Assembly: GCA_023512835.1 (NCBI GenBank)
Contig: CM042087.1
Span: 20,589,260-20,653,259 of the forward strand
Source: Taxillus chinensis
Lineage: Eukaryota; Streptophyta; Magnoliopsida; Santalales; Loranthaceae
DNA length: 64,000 nucleotides
Direction: 5' to 3'
A program made the position numbers and the translations under genes. Shown here in pieces: positions 23,235-34,923 of this stretch; position 1 is the stretch's first letter, and every line of letters begins with the position of its first letter. The notes under the pieces were generated by a model that had not been told where the DNA came from, searched no databases, and saw only the letters and a list, made by a program, of their open reading frames with translations.

Positions 23235-23394
23235 TCTTCAAGTATAGTAAGCCTTATGTACCTTAATGAAAATCTTGTATAAAGGCTGAATTGTATTCGT
23301 TGCTGATAAATGAAAATGGTTGTGATGTGTATTCCGTATGTTATCTTTTTGCGTCGCTTACAGATCGGATTACAAAGGGTTTGGGCATATCCAT

Positions 23395-23407
23395 AATTGG
23401 GGGAGAT
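23395..23407 (+). other. Polypurine tract of the Sirevirus-like element
   Basis: AATTGGGGGAGAT lies directly before the 3' LTR start TGTTGG at 23,408. Purine-rich plus-strand primer site. Confidence 0.8.
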
Positions 23408-23840
23408 TGTTGGATCAAGCCCAGAATTTGGATAATGCTGATAAAGCCCTATGTAATTTGATTTGAGATCTTTTGTGTTTTGTCTTTAATCATTGCAGAA
23501 GATATATTATTAATCCAGAGATACACTCGTAAGAGCAAAGCTAAGGACAAGATACATAATCCTGATCCGGACGAGAGTGAGTGTCGTCAAACACTTGGTA
23601 AATAACCAAGTCCCCTATACATACGGAATAAAGAACATTTGTGCGGACTAAGGAACGTAAAAGCTACGGATTAAGGAATCTACTCTTAATACCTCAAACG
23701 GACTAAGTCAAACTGATGCAGAATAAGAATCTTGATGTACAAGGTCGCACGAAGTAAAAGAGTCGACACGGAGTTAAAAAGTTAAGTCTTCCACTCAAGC
23801 GAACTAAAGTAAAGAAGACACAAAGTAAGGCATCCGAGTC
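23408..23840 (+). repeat. 3' LTR of the Sirevirus-like element, left fragment
   Basis: Begins TGTTGGATCAAGC and matches 11,781 onward. It is interrupted after GAGTC (23,836-23,840) by Tekay-A and resumes at 42,733. It retains a segment of about 40 bp missing from the 5' LTR. Confidence 0.9.
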
Positions 23841-24392
23841 TGTAATGACCCGTGTGTAAGAAGTTAACCACAAATACCTTGGATGTTGGTGCACAAGTTT
23901 GAGGTAAGAGATGAGCCCAAGAGGGGACTTTTAGGAGGTGCATGTGACAAGTGATAACGTACATTTATGCCCTATGAAGATGCTATGCATATACATGCGA
24001 TTTTAAGCTGTTTTGGCATATTTTGGAGCTCACTTTTGGTATAGTAGATGGCCTCAAACAATTGGCGTGCAAGAACAAAAGTTGCTTAGAATGAGGTCCT
24101 CTATCTACCACAGAAATTTCAGAGCATTTGGAGCTACACGTGAATTCACCCATTTCCCATGCAAGCATATTTTTGCTTCTCAGACCTCTACAAGATGCAA
24201 GGAGGCTTGGGGTGAAGTTTGAGTGCATTTGGAGCTGCACGCCAATTGGGGAATTGGCGTTCAAATTGGCGTGCAGGCATGTTTTTACATGGTTACCTTG
24301 GTTTTGTCATTCTAATCATCTTTTCCCAAAGGACCATGTTGGAATTGTGAATATTTTGGTGTGTATGGATGTGGGAAGGTCATAGCTTGTTC

Positions 24393-24467
24393 CATCAAAA
24401 CTACGTCGTTTTGATGCTGGGACTTAATCAAAACTACGTCGTTTTGATGTTGTGTTGTCTATATAAG
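24393..24467 (+). promoter_or_regulatory. Twin palindromes and TATA box of the Tekay-A LTR promoter
   Basis: CATCAAAAC TACGTC GTTTTGATG (24,393-24,416) is a 9-bp inverted repeat around an ACGT-containing core. A second copy, lacking the outer bases, is at 24,428-24,448. TCTATATAAGG follows at 24,458-24,468, at a distance suiting a TATA box. In the 3' LTR the copies are at 41,318-41,341 and 41,356-41,377 (the second with one mismatch), and the TATA is changed to TATACAAGG. Confidence 0.6.
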
Positions 24468-24521
24468 GAGGAGAAGCCCCTTTGTTTTAGGTTTAGGGTT
24501 TGTTGCTCCACCATCCGTTGT

Positions 24522-24593
<72 letters not shown>
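24522..24593. repeat. (GA)n microsatellite in the Tekay-A 5' LTR
   Basis: An almost pure GA run of about 70 bp, just downstream of the TATA box, so probably in the transcribed leader. It is repeated in the 3' LTR. ORFs read through it (poly Arg-Glu or Ser-Leu) are artefacts. Confidence 0.95.
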
Positions 24594-24594
<1 letters not shown>

Positions 24595-25139
24595 AGGAGA
24601 GCTTCGGTGGTCTACGGAGCGTCTTGCGTGGGTGGTCGGAGTCTTGCGTGGAAGCGGGAGCAGGAGAACATACAAGGTAGGGGTTCTGTTCTTCTTAAAT
24701 CCTCCTCTGTCCTAGGGTTCTAGGGCAGATTATGGAGTTATACCTGTTTATATATATATATAATCTATATAGGTGTGATCTCCTATATGGATGTTGGCCT
24801 TCAATGGCAGTTTTCGATGTATTCTGGTGTTGGATGGTGAGTGCATATTAAGTGTTAGATAAAATGCCTGTGTGAATATGTCTGTGTGAATATGCCTAGT
24901 ATGTGTTTGATAATATGCCTGTGTGGCTGGGTTTGTGGGTTTGTGAATGTATGCATGTTAAGCGTTTGGTAAAATACCTGGAGACTCGCATGTCAAGTGT
25001 TTGATTTTATGCCTGATGGGCTGTGCGAACTAAGTGTTTGGTATTATGCCTGTGAAAGTGTGTATGCTACGTGTTTGGTTTAATGTCTGTGTGACCTTGT
25101 ATGCTGTGTTTGTGGAACCCGGTGGCTGTGGAAGCCCGG

Positions 25140-25340
25140 GACTGGAACTGTTAGCCTGTGTGGCTAAGCCAATATGGCTGTGGATATGTTAGCCCGTGTG
25201 GCTAAGCCTGAGTGGCCGTAAATATGTTAGCCGTGTGGCTAAGCCTTAGTGGCCGTGGATATGTTAGCCGTGTGGCTAAGCCTTAGTGGCCGTGGATATG
25301 TTAGCCTATATGGCTAAGCCTATATGGCTGTGGATATGTG
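25140..25340. repeat. 37-bp minisatellite in the Tekay-A 5' LTR
   Basis: The unit GATATGTTAGCCGTGTGGCT plus AAGCCTTAGTGGCCGTG is repeated about five times with few changes. The 3' LTR has slightly fewer units (42,060-42,260). Confidence 0.85.
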
Positions 25341-25810
25341 TGTGCCATGTGAATGTGGAATACAACTTGTTTATATTTTATTGTCACTACACTGCACCTG
25401 TACACACTCATGTAGACGCTAGGTGCATGGGATGGATTGGGAAGACATGATCCCCTCTTGAGATGTGGTTGCTCACCCCTCCCTCTATGTTGTGTTTTCT
25501 TTCAGGAACATACAGGCATTAGGTGGGACCCCAAGGTGGAAGACCTTATTGATTTTACTGTCTTCTATTTATGTTATTTTTATGGGAATTGATGTAACCC
25601 CAGTGGGGATGGATTGGAAAGAGGATTTTGTTGTAATAAAGACTAGTTTGGATTGTGGATTGCTTTTATGAACATTACTTTCTTGAATGTGTTGTGGATG
25701 TTTAAAATGTTATATTCGGGGTTTGCACCCTAACCCCTTTGCCCTCCGTGTGGGTACAAGGGGAGTCACGTACCGGTTTCCTCGGGTTGGAAATTCGGGG
25801 CGTGACAATA

Positions 25811-25822
25811 TGGTATCAGAGC
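25811..25822 (+). other. Primer-binding site (initiator tRNA-Met) of Tekay-A
   Basis: TGGTATCAGAGC, three bases after the LTR end. Confidence 0.9.
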
Positions 25823-26263
25823 ATGGTCTAGTTGGCCTAGGGTAGTGGGCGGACCTGGTTATCCTAAGTCCTTTGGAGGAGCCTGGAGGGACATACCTGA
25901 TCAACATGGTCCTCTTTGAGCCTCCAAGGTGTACTTGGGATAGTCCAGACCTGAGGTAGGATTTGCATGCATTGGCATTAGGGCACTAGTTGCATTTGCT
26001 GTGAATGGGTACAAAACTGTGGAAAATCTGAATGGTGTGATAAGGTGTGAAATGTGCAACTCTGATTTTATTTGAAGTACCTTGAGCATGACTACGAGGA
26101 AAGGTCCTTGTTTATGTGAACTGTGTGCAATGTTGATTGGTGCAATGTGTAAAATGTGTGTGATGCCATGTACTACTTGACTTGATAGTGGGGTAGAGGT
26201 AGTGAGACCCGATAATTGTCGAACGCGTTCTGACGATTGTGCTTCTTACTTCATGTAGTAAGA

Positions 26264-27342
26264 ATGCCACCGAGGAGAGTGACTCGTGCGTCCGGGCAGT
26301 GGCTGATGAGTCATCTGCCCATGAGGGCCCGGGTGTGGGGCAGTCCATTGGAGGACGTGCACTGTTGCTAGTGCAGCTGCGAGAAGGCATCCGGTTGGAA
26401 GTCCAAGAGCTGAGGGAGGGTATCCGGCAAGAAGTCCGGGAGGAGGTGCGCCGTGAGATGGCGGCACAGCAGGTGGTGCCACCACCACCGCCACCACCAG
26501 CGGGGGAGTTACCAAGGGAGCGTGAGGGTTCACTGAGTGGCATACCGACTCGTGCAGAGGATAACGTGGTGACACGGTTCCGAAAGGAACAACCTCCGCG
26601 ATTCAAAGGGGAGGAGGACCCCGTGTTAGCTGAGCACTGGCTGAGGCAGATCGAGCATGTGTTTTCCTTTCTCCTACCCCGGGAGGAGGATAAGGTGAGA
26701 TTGGCCATTCGGCAGCTGGAGGGGAATGCTCTGGAATGGTGGCAGAGTGTTGCGGGGAGCCGTGCTGTGCAGTTCATGTTGTGGGACGAGTTCCTACAGC
26801 TCTTCCACGATGAATTCTTCCCCGAGTCGTTAAGGTGGCAAAAGAGAGAAGAATTCGGTAGCCTGAAACAGGGATCAAAGACGGTGCCCAAGTATGAGCG
26901 CAAATTCCGGAGCTTGAGCAGATTTGCTCCCGAGACCGTGGCGCAGGAGGACCTGAAGGCCCACAAGTTCACCTTGGGTCTCAGGCCAGCACTTAGGCAG
27001 AGGGTGGCAATTCTGCGTTTGAGGACCTATGCTGAGGTTGTGGAGACAGCCCGAATAGCTAAGAGGGAGCTGGATGATGGGAGGCAGACCCATCAGGGTC
27101 GCCCGTTGCAGGGTGGGTTGGAGCGTGATTCCGGGTCCAAGCGGCCCAAGACTGAGGAAAGGGATAGCAGTTCTTTTCCGCAGCCGGGGACAACCATCGG
27201 TGCCCCCCAGGGAGGTCTAGCTTTGGCGGTAGCGAGACAGGGAGGCCCCGCGGAGGAGGACTCCCCGGCGGTTGTCATTGCTTGTGAGGAGCAAGGCCAC
27301 TTCAAGAGGGAGTGTCCCAAGAAGAACCTGGCGATGCAATAG
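26264..27342 (+). pseudogene. Tekay-A gag
   Basis: The likely start ATG at 26,264 reads MPPRRVTRAS, a common Tekay Gag N-terminus, but that frame shifts within about 60 bp into the long frame ending at 27,342. The long frame holds a charged coiled coil (EGIRLEVQELREGIRQEVRE), the gag fold (PPRFKGEEDPVLAEHWLRQI; LEGNALEWWQSVAG; EFLQLFHDEFFPESLR) and a knuckle remnant CEEQGHFKREC in which the first Cys pair is not intact. It would assemble the particle. The sequence between gag and protease (27,343-27,681) is open in patches only. Confidence 0.8.
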
Positions 27343-27659
27343 CCGTGGACGAGAAGGCCATTTGAGCCGGGTTTGCCGGAGTAGCAACAAGGGAGTTGGA
27401 GGCATGGCATCCAGGATGAGGAGTGACGCCAGGCCAGACACCAGCAGAGAGACTAGCTCGTCGGTGGCAAGCTAGTCGGCGCAGATCGAGTTAGACCCGA
27501 CCCCAGGGGGAGGCCGGAGCGGCAGCAGACCGAAGCTAGAGGCAACCTTAGCGGGAAGCGTCCAGGTGAGTGAGCCGACCGGTGGCACGGGCCAAGGAAG
27601 GGTGTTTGCGACCTGGAGGCGACGTACCAGGACGAGGCCGAGCTACCACCCCCACTAGC

Positions 27660-28044
27660 TGAGGGTGGAGCAGGACCATCGGTGGTTAGAGGTACTCTTT
27701 TGATCTCCCGCATGCTTGCTTCTGTTCTTTTCGATACGGGTGCATCGCGTTCTTTTATTGCTGAGCTTATAGTTGAGGGCTTAGGGTTAACGTGTGTTGA
27801 GGCGGAGAGGCCCTTAGTTGTAGAGTCTCCGGTGGGAGGTATGATTGAGGTGCGACATGTTTGTCACGGTTGTGTGTTAACCATGGGTGATGTGGAACTG
27901 AGCTTCGACTTGCATGTGTTGCCTTTGCGTACTTTTGACCTGATCTTGGGTATGGATTGGCTTATGGCTTTCCAGGCCAAGATAGACTATTACCGGCGGC
28001 GTGTATCTTTCGTGTCACCCGCAGGAACCTCTTGTACCCTGTAA
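27660..28044 (+). pseudogene. Tekay-A protease
   Basis: The active site VLFDTGASRSFI is at about 27,725, followed by the flap region and LILGMDWL at about 27,943. The frame ends at a stop after SPAGTSCTL (28,042), before RT, where uninterrupted Gag-Pol is expected in this lineage, so this copy is broken. Confidence 0.85.
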
Positions 28045-28080
28045 GGGGAGTGGGATCGTGAGGCGAGTCGAGCCGGGCCA

Positions 28081-28988
28081 GTGTTGGACCAGTGGGGTGC
28101 CATTACCCACAGGTTGGCGGCCCTGACCTTTGCTGAGGAGGGGAAGGTGGAGAAGAGGGTGTGGCCCATTGTTGTGGACCAATTTCAGGATGTTTTTCCT
28201 GAAGAGTTGAGGAGTTTACCACCTAAGAGGAGTGTGGAGTTCACCATTGAGTTGGTGCCGGGGACGGGTCCGATTTTCCAAGTAGCGTATCGTATGGGGC
28301 CAGCCAAGTTGAGGGAGCTTCAGAGGCAAATTAAGGAGTTGGTGGGCCAGGGGTATATCAGACCGAGTACCTCACCTTGGGGTGCTCCGATGCTCTTTGC
28401 TAAGAAGGCTGATGGCACGCTTCGTCTCTGCATCAACTACAGGAAGGCGAATTCGGTGATCGTGTGAAGAACAAGTACCCGTTGCCTCGGATAGATGACC
28501 TGTTTGACCAATTGAGTGGGGCCCAGTGGTTTTCCACAATAGATTTACGGTCGGGGTATCACCAGCGCAGGGTTAGGGAGGAGGACATCCCTAAGACGGC
28601 TTTTCGGTGCAGGTATGGGCATTATGAGTGGGTAGTGATGCCTTTCGGGCTCACTAATGCGCCAACGGTGTTCATGCATTTGATGAACCAGGTCTTTGCT
28701 CCATACTTGGATTCGTTTGTGGTGGTGTTTATTGATGATATCTTGGTGTATTCCAAGACCGAGAAGGAGCATGTGGAGCACTTGGTAACGGTGTTGCAAA
28801 CTTTGAGGGACCAGCACTGTTTGCTAAGTTTAGCAAGTGTGAGTTTTGGCTGCAGGAGGTTCACTTTCTTGGCCATGTGGTGTCACCGAGGGAGTTAGGG
28901 TGGACCCAGCCAAGATTGAGGTCGTGGCATCGTGGGCGAGGCCAACCAACGTTTTTGAGATCCGTAGCTTTCTTGGCTTGGCGGGCAT
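28081..28988 (+). pseudogene. Tekay-A reverse transcriptase, part 1 (interrupted)
   Basis: RT motifs: [35 protein letters not shown] (28,411), [27 protein letters not shown] and the catalytic [12 protein letters not shown] (about 28,725). A frame break lies at about 28,465 and another near 28,830. The coding sequence stops in SFLGLAG at 28,988, where Tekay-B is inserted, and continues YRRFVEGF at 38,408. Confidence 0.88.
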
Positions 28989-30954
28989 CGTCACGCCCCC
29001 GAATTCCAGGGAACCCGGAACCGGGTACATGACTTCCCTTACCCGCACCCGAAAGGTCAAGGGGTTGGTGACTAGCACCAATAGAGACTACACCGCGGGT
29101 GCTTGTCTCAAATATGCAACCCTGTACGATCATACATCAAGGGTAATCCTGTACTTTCCCATATATCATCATGCATACAAAGAGTCAAACAGTCATACAG
29201 ACATCACATCATACGGTATGCAAATACAATCGTCCACGGACCCATGTCCGGGATATCACATAAAACAATACGAATATAATCGATCATACATCGAGTAGTG
29301 GGCGTCCTCCTGGAAGAAAGTCCTCCACTAGTCTCGGGTCACACCTGAAAAGGGTAAGCAACAAGTAGGGGTGAGCGACAAGCTCAGGAGGTGACCCTAA
29401 CACTCCACATCATGCAACACATATAAGTCTATATCGTATGCTCGGTGTACTCGTGCACCGTGTGGTGTGCACAATCATCAGGACTCACCGCAACAAACAT
29501 CAGGACAACTTGTCCACGATCCTCCATGGGATCCCGGCTCAGGGCACTCGGCCCTAGCTCCACGAGCTCAACGGCTCAACTCAGGCCTTAGCCTGTCCAC
29601 GCGCAATATGCCCGGCCACGGTCGCCACACGGCTGCCATCGGTTCATATGCCCGCCACGTCAACCACATAGCACCATCGGTGCATCACGGTGAGAACCCA
29701 AACAAGTCACGGAGTCCATGCCCCAATACCTCACATCAACATACTAACATTAGTATGGCATGTCATTCTCAACATTTCCTTTAGAATTGTAGCCGGTCTT
29801 CACAAGTAAATCCTCAACCCTTGATTTATGAAGGAAGTACTCAAAGTAGCTATTTCCTTGAAATTAAAAGTTCCGAAAAAACACTGTTCACTTAGTCCCG
29901 GAAAAACACCGTTCACTTTAGTCCCGGAAACACTATTCACTTAGTCCCAGAAAAACACTGTTCACTTAGTCCCGGAAACACTGTTCACTTAGTCTCGGAA
30001 AAACACTGTTCACTTAGTCCCGAAACACTATTTACTTAGTCCCGGAAAAACTATTCACTTAGTCCCGGAAAAACACTGTTCCCTTAGTCCCGGAAACACT
30101 TGTTCACTTAGTCTCGGAAAAACACTGTTCACTTAGTCCCGGAAACACTATTCGCTTAGTCCCGGAAAAAACACTGTTCATCGTCGTTTTTGCCAATTTT
30201 CTCAGCTAGAACGGCAACCCAAAGAACCCCAAACACTCATAAACACATTTATTTTGATATACACCCCATTACACGTCTTAAATAACTCTAAATTTCATGT
30301 AATCAAGAAATACCTCTTTTATGCATTTAAATCGGAAGATTCAACCAAAAATTGGGTTTCCCCCAAATCTTAAGGTTCACCCCCAAATTCCATGATTTCA
30401 CCCAAATTAAGCATGCTAAGCCTACTATGAATCATATAAGGAGTTAGAATCACCTACCTGGAAGATTCTTTGCGATCCACGAGCTCCAATCGCCCCAAAA
30501 TCACCAAGAAAGCTCTTCACGCTCTTCACCTTCTCTCTCTCTCTCTCTCTTGCTCAAACACGCACGCACCAATAATTGGAAATTTAAGAGATAAGGCAGT
30601 TCTTAATTATATATATATACCGTTGCCAATAATTGGCCTCCCAAGAATAATTGACCCGAATGCAATAATTGACCTCCCGAGGTCACGAACTCCAAATTGA
30701 GTCAAATTATGTCAAAACGCTCGAAATAACGAGCACAACACTGTTTAGATATTATCACACTCAAATGATCGCTCAAACGCAAAGTCAACCAATAAACCCC
30801 AAAAAGTCAACAATCGGGTCAAACGGGGCCCCGACTCGAAATCGGGCCCAAGTACGGTCAAAATGCTCGCATCGACGACTACACTACCGTCCAGGATAGT
30901 TACATTCCCATAGAATGACTATCTCTCAAAACTACCCAAATACGAGTCTTTACA
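28989..30954 (-). repeat. 3' LTR of Tekay-B
   Basis: 1,966 bp, nearly identical to 36,436-38,405, with most differences being one-base indels. It contains the 22-25 bp minisatellite at 29,875-30,180, a CT microsatellite at 30,534-30,550 and an AT run near 30,608. Confidence 0.92.
29875..30180. repeat. 22-25 bp minisatellite in the Tekay-B LTR
   Basis: The unit AAAACACTGTTCACTTAGTC plus CCGGA is repeated about 13 times, with lengths alternating between 22 and 25 bp. The other LTR copy is at 37,320-37,625. Confidence 0.9.
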
Positions 30955-30972
30955 TCCTCCTCACCTTAGGAC
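30955..30972 (-). other. Polypurine tract of Tekay-B
   Basis: Minus strand CTAAGGTGAGGAGGA directly before TGTAAAGAC of the 3' LTR. TTTCGAGGACGAAAAGTC lies just upstream of it. Confidence 0.8.
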
Positions 30973-31228
30973 TTTTCGTCCTCGAAAATAAAACACAAGC
31001 CCAAAAGACATAGCAAAATCCAAGCTCAAGCACCGCACAACAACAAGACACAAAAATTATGATCATCAACATGATCACCAACCACACAGGTGCAATGCAA
31101 CTCACAACAAGCCAAAAAGGCTCACACGATGCCAGGATGCCAACCAACAAACAACAAGCTAAACCACATCTCAAACAACATATGCAAAACAAATGCATAA
31201 AACATAACTCATACCTCAGGGAAGGTCC

Positions 31229-32640
31229 TCACATCCGCCCCACCTCAGGACTGATCGTCCTCAAACAGCTCAGGATGAAGAACCCGCATCTGGCTCTCTT
31301 TTTTCCCAAGTCTGCTCCTCCATGCCTCGGTGTCGCCATAACACCCGAACTAGTGGGATCGTCTTGCCTCGCAAGACCTGGTCCCGCTTGTCCAAAATCG
31401 TGCCGGCATCTCAACAACGGCACCATCATCGCCCAAGTCTATCTCGCGATAGTCCAACACATGAGAAGGATCTGGGTGATACCGCCTCAACCGAGACACA
31501 TGAAACACATCATGTACTCGCGCCAACTCTGGTGGCAAAGCTAACCGATAAGCCACTGCGCCCACGGTGGCAACAATCTCAAATGGCCCCACAAAACGAG
31601 GGGAAAGTTTGGATCCACGTCCAAACCTCCGATGCCCTCGACGCGGTGAAACCCGCAAAAAAAACACGGTCACCCACCTCAAACCGCAAAGGTCGACGCC
31701 TCGGTCTGCGTAGGACTTCCGCTCTACTCAGTCGTTAACATGCGCGCCGAATCAATCGCACTATCTCTGTGGTCTCTCGAACCATATCGGGACCGAGAAC
31801 CGCTGTCTCTCCCGTCTGTGCCCAGGACAAGGGTGATCGACAAGGCCGCCCATACGGCGCCTCATATGGAGCCATCCCAATCGTGGCCCGATACCGTTGT
31901 TGTAAGAGAACTCCACCAAAGGAAGGTGAGTCTCCCAACAACCTCCAAAATCTAGGACACAGGCACGCAACATATCCTCGAGTGTCCGAATCGTCCGCTC
32001 CGATCGACCATCCGTCTGCGGGTGAAAGGTCGACCGAGGTTCACCCTAGTACCCAAGGCTCGCCGCAACTGTCTCCAAAACTGAGATGTGAACCTCGCAT
32101 CCCGATCAGATACAATAGATAATGGGACTCCATGCAACCGCACAATAACATCAATATACCTCTGTCCCAAAGTCCTCACTGGGTCTGTCTCTCGAATTGG
32201 AATAAAATGTGCCGATTTGGTCAACCGGTCGACAACTACCCATATCGTGTCGTGTCCCCTGGAACGAGGAAGTCCAGTGACAAAATCCATGGTCACGTGG
32301 TCCCATTTCCACTCTGGCACTGGCAAAGACTGCAACTCACCAGCGATCTCGGGTGCTCGCCTTGACCTGGCCGACAGGTCAAACACCTCCTCACAAAATC
32401 AGCAACGGCCTTCTTCAGCCTGGCCACCAAAATCGCCTCCTCACGGCATGGTACATCTTGGTCCCACCGGGATGTACGCTAACCTCGACCTGGTGAAATT
32501 CCCGAAGAACCTCCTCCTGAAGAGAAGTGGGAACTATCAGGCGTCCCCTATACCGCAAGACATGCTCTGCATCCCTGGTCCAATCGAAGGTGCCCTGGCC
32601 GGGCTCGAATCCTGTCCCTGATGACCTCACAATCAATGTC
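31229..32640 (-). pseudogene. Tekay-B integrase with chromodomain
   Basis: Minus strand. The zinc finger starts at about 32,490 (VHPGGTKMYHAVRRRFWWPG). The core 32,386-31,952 has [19 protein letters not shown] and [14 protein letters not shown], and the region with the catalytic Glu is in 32,030-31,960, shifted. The segments 31,941-31,735 and 31,682-31,350 follow ([20 protein letters not shown]). A degraded chromodomain (MEEQTWEKREPD near 31,290) is the last readable part, ending near 31,230. There are at least four frame breaks. Confidence 0.85.
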
Positions 32641-34186
32641 CCCCAACCGATCCTCTATGATCCCGTGCCGCATCTCTGGGACTGCTACAACAACACCGAG
32701 GGTCCCTCGCCCCTCACCTGGTCACCATTTGCAACCTCATCGCTACCAACCGACCCATCATCTCCCATTCCTTAATGGCACAATGGGCCACCACGGCCCT
32801 GCTCTTCCTACTCGAGCATCGCCACCACATTACCCTTCCCAAGGGGTATACATCATATCAAACCGAAACTGCATAGGTACTCCACCCACCGCCTCGTTTG
32901 CAAGGTTCAGGTCTCGTTGAGAGAAGATATCTGCAAGCTCTTGTGGTCCGTATACACCACAAACTTCTCCCCAAGGAGATAATGCTGCCACTTTTAAGTG
33001 CAAAGATCACTGCAGCCCAACTCCAAATCATGCGTGGGATAGCTCTGCTCATGTGGTCTCAATCGCCTAGACCCATAAGCAATTACCTGCCGAGTCCGCA
33101 TCAACACACAACCAAGACCCACCCTGGAAGCATCACAATACACCTCAAAAGGCACACCCTCCTGTGGGAGAATCAAGATAGGTCTTGAGGTCAATCGTGC
33201 CTTCGGCTCCATGAAAGCACTCTCACACGCATCGGACCAAATGAAAGGAACTCCCTTCCTAGTCAAGTGTGTCATAGGAGCCGCCAACCGGGAAAAATCC
33301 TCCACGAACCTCCGATAATAGCCTGCCAAACCAAGGAAGCTATGAATCTCAAACACATTCGTGGGCCTCTTCCACGACATGATCGCCTCAATCTTCTTAG
33401 GGTCCACCGTGATACCCTCCGAAGACACCACATGCCCCAAGAAGTGCACCTGTTGCAACCAGAAGCCACATTTCGTGAACTTCGCGTACAACCGATGCTC
33501 CCGCAAGGTCCGCAACACAACCTTGCAAATGCTCCTCATGCTCCCTCTTGGTCGCCGAATAGACCAAGATATCGTCGATGAACACCACAACGAACATATC
33601 TAAATATGGAGCGAACACCTGGTTCATCAATCCCATAAACACTCCTGGAGCATTCGTGAGCCCAAACGGCATCACAAGCCACTCATAATGCCCATAGCGA
33701 CAACCGAACGCGGTCTTAGGGATATCTGCCTCCCTAACCCTCAATCGATGGTATCCAGGACCTCAAGTCTATCTTGGAAAACCATCTTGCACCTCGAAAC
33801 CGATCAAACAGGTCATCGATCCTCGGCAATGGATACCTGTTCTTCACGACCACCTGGTTCAGCTTCCGGTAGTCTATACACAGCCGAAGTGAACCATCCG
33901 CCTTCTTGGCGAACAACACTGGAGCGCCCCACGGTGAGCTACTCCGCCTGATAAAGCCTCGTGCCAATAAATCATCTATCTGTCTCTTGAGCTCTCTAAG
34001 CTCTGTCGGTGCCATCCTGTAGGCCGCTAACCTGATCGGTGTTGTCCCTGGCAACAACTCGATCGAAAACTCTACCTCCCTCATGGGTGGCAAACCGACC
34101 AAGTCCTCGGGAAACACATCCAGGAACCGATCTATAATGGGTGGCAAAACAGCCTTCCCCTCTCTCCTCCTGTCAACCAACGTCAA
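32641..34186 (-). pseudogene. Tekay-B reverse transcriptase and RNase H
   Basis: Minus strand. RT part 34,186-33,734 has [33 protein letters not shown] and [13 protein letters not shown]. After a shift, 33,744-33,397 has [14 protein letters not shown] and the catalytic [12 protein letters not shown] (about 33,580). RNase H lies in 33,590-32,994, with [15 protein letters not shown] and YPTHDLEL, and its remainder to about 32,860 is shifted. The last 200 bp (32,857-32,641) is degenerate. Breaks near 33,740, 33,500 and 33,010. Confidence 0.87.
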
Positions 34187-34194
34187 GTGGCTAA

Positions 34195-34923
34195 CTAGTG
34201 GGTCACATCACCCCACCCATGCCTCAAAGGTCCCAACCTGCATGCCTCCTCGGTCCACTCACCCACAAAGACACCCCGCGTGCCCTCTGGTGTGAGGAAC
34301 GTCACACGCCGTCGAAAACAATCAATCTTGGCCTCCACGGAGATCAACCAGTCCATACCCAGGATAACATCAAAATCATCTAACTCCATGATATACAAAT
34401 CACACAACAGGTTAACACCCCCAAGTGTTACCTGACAAGCACGACGGATACTCTCAAGTATCACAATTCCACCCAAAGGTGAAGCAACCATCGAGACCGA
34501 CTCACTGTCTCCTGGTCTAACTCCAAGCCAACCACCGTAGCATACGAAATAAAAGAATGGGTAGCACCAGGTATCAATCAAAACCGAACAAATAGTATGA
34601 GAAATGATAATGGTACCTCTCACCACCGAAGGTCCTGCTCTTGCCTCGTCCACCTGGTGGAACCTCTCGCCTCTACCTGGTAAGGGCAAAAGTCCTCCCT
34701 CGTGGTCCACCGCCACTAGCCTGGCCCATTGGGGCCTTGCCCCGCTGATCAACATGACCCTGTGCCTCCCGCCGAGGCCGCCTGTGACCCGAGTCGCGTC
34801 TGCATGCTCCGTGCCGGCAGCACCGACCTCGAGACGGAGCCCCACTCCTCTCGTCCGTGATCTCTCGGACGAGGGCCTACACCGCTTTGGTTGAGCTAAG
34901 GGTAACACATTCCCTAGCTCCAT
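34195..34923 (-). pseudogene. Tekay-B protease with damaged active site
   Basis: Minus strand. Flap and C-terminal parts are clear (VILGMDWLISVEAKIDCFRR near 34,330), but where DTGAT(S) is expected the frame reads LIDTWCYPFF at about 34,570. This probably reflects small indels around the active site. It should be inactive as read. Confidence 0.8.

Larger units (their letters stand above)
23841..25807 (+). repeat. 5' LTR of Tekay-A
   Basis: 1,967 bp. Contents in order: twin palindromes and TATA box (24,393-24,467), a (GA)n run (24,522-24,593), a region with TTTGGTAAAATGCCTGTG-like repeats (24,850-25,110), a 37-bp minisatellite (25,140-25,340), and the end GGGGCGTGACA next to the PBS. Confidence 0.92.

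Noticed and set aside
24369..24680. ORFs through the (GA)n runs (here and 41,363-41,657)
   Set aside because: Poly Arg-Glu/Ser-Leu reading of a microsatellite in an LTR; no protein family signal.
29875..30180. Evenly repeated 22-25 bp units suggestive of a CRISPR array
   Set aside because: No unique spacers, present in both LTRs of a plant retrotransposon; it is a minisatellite.
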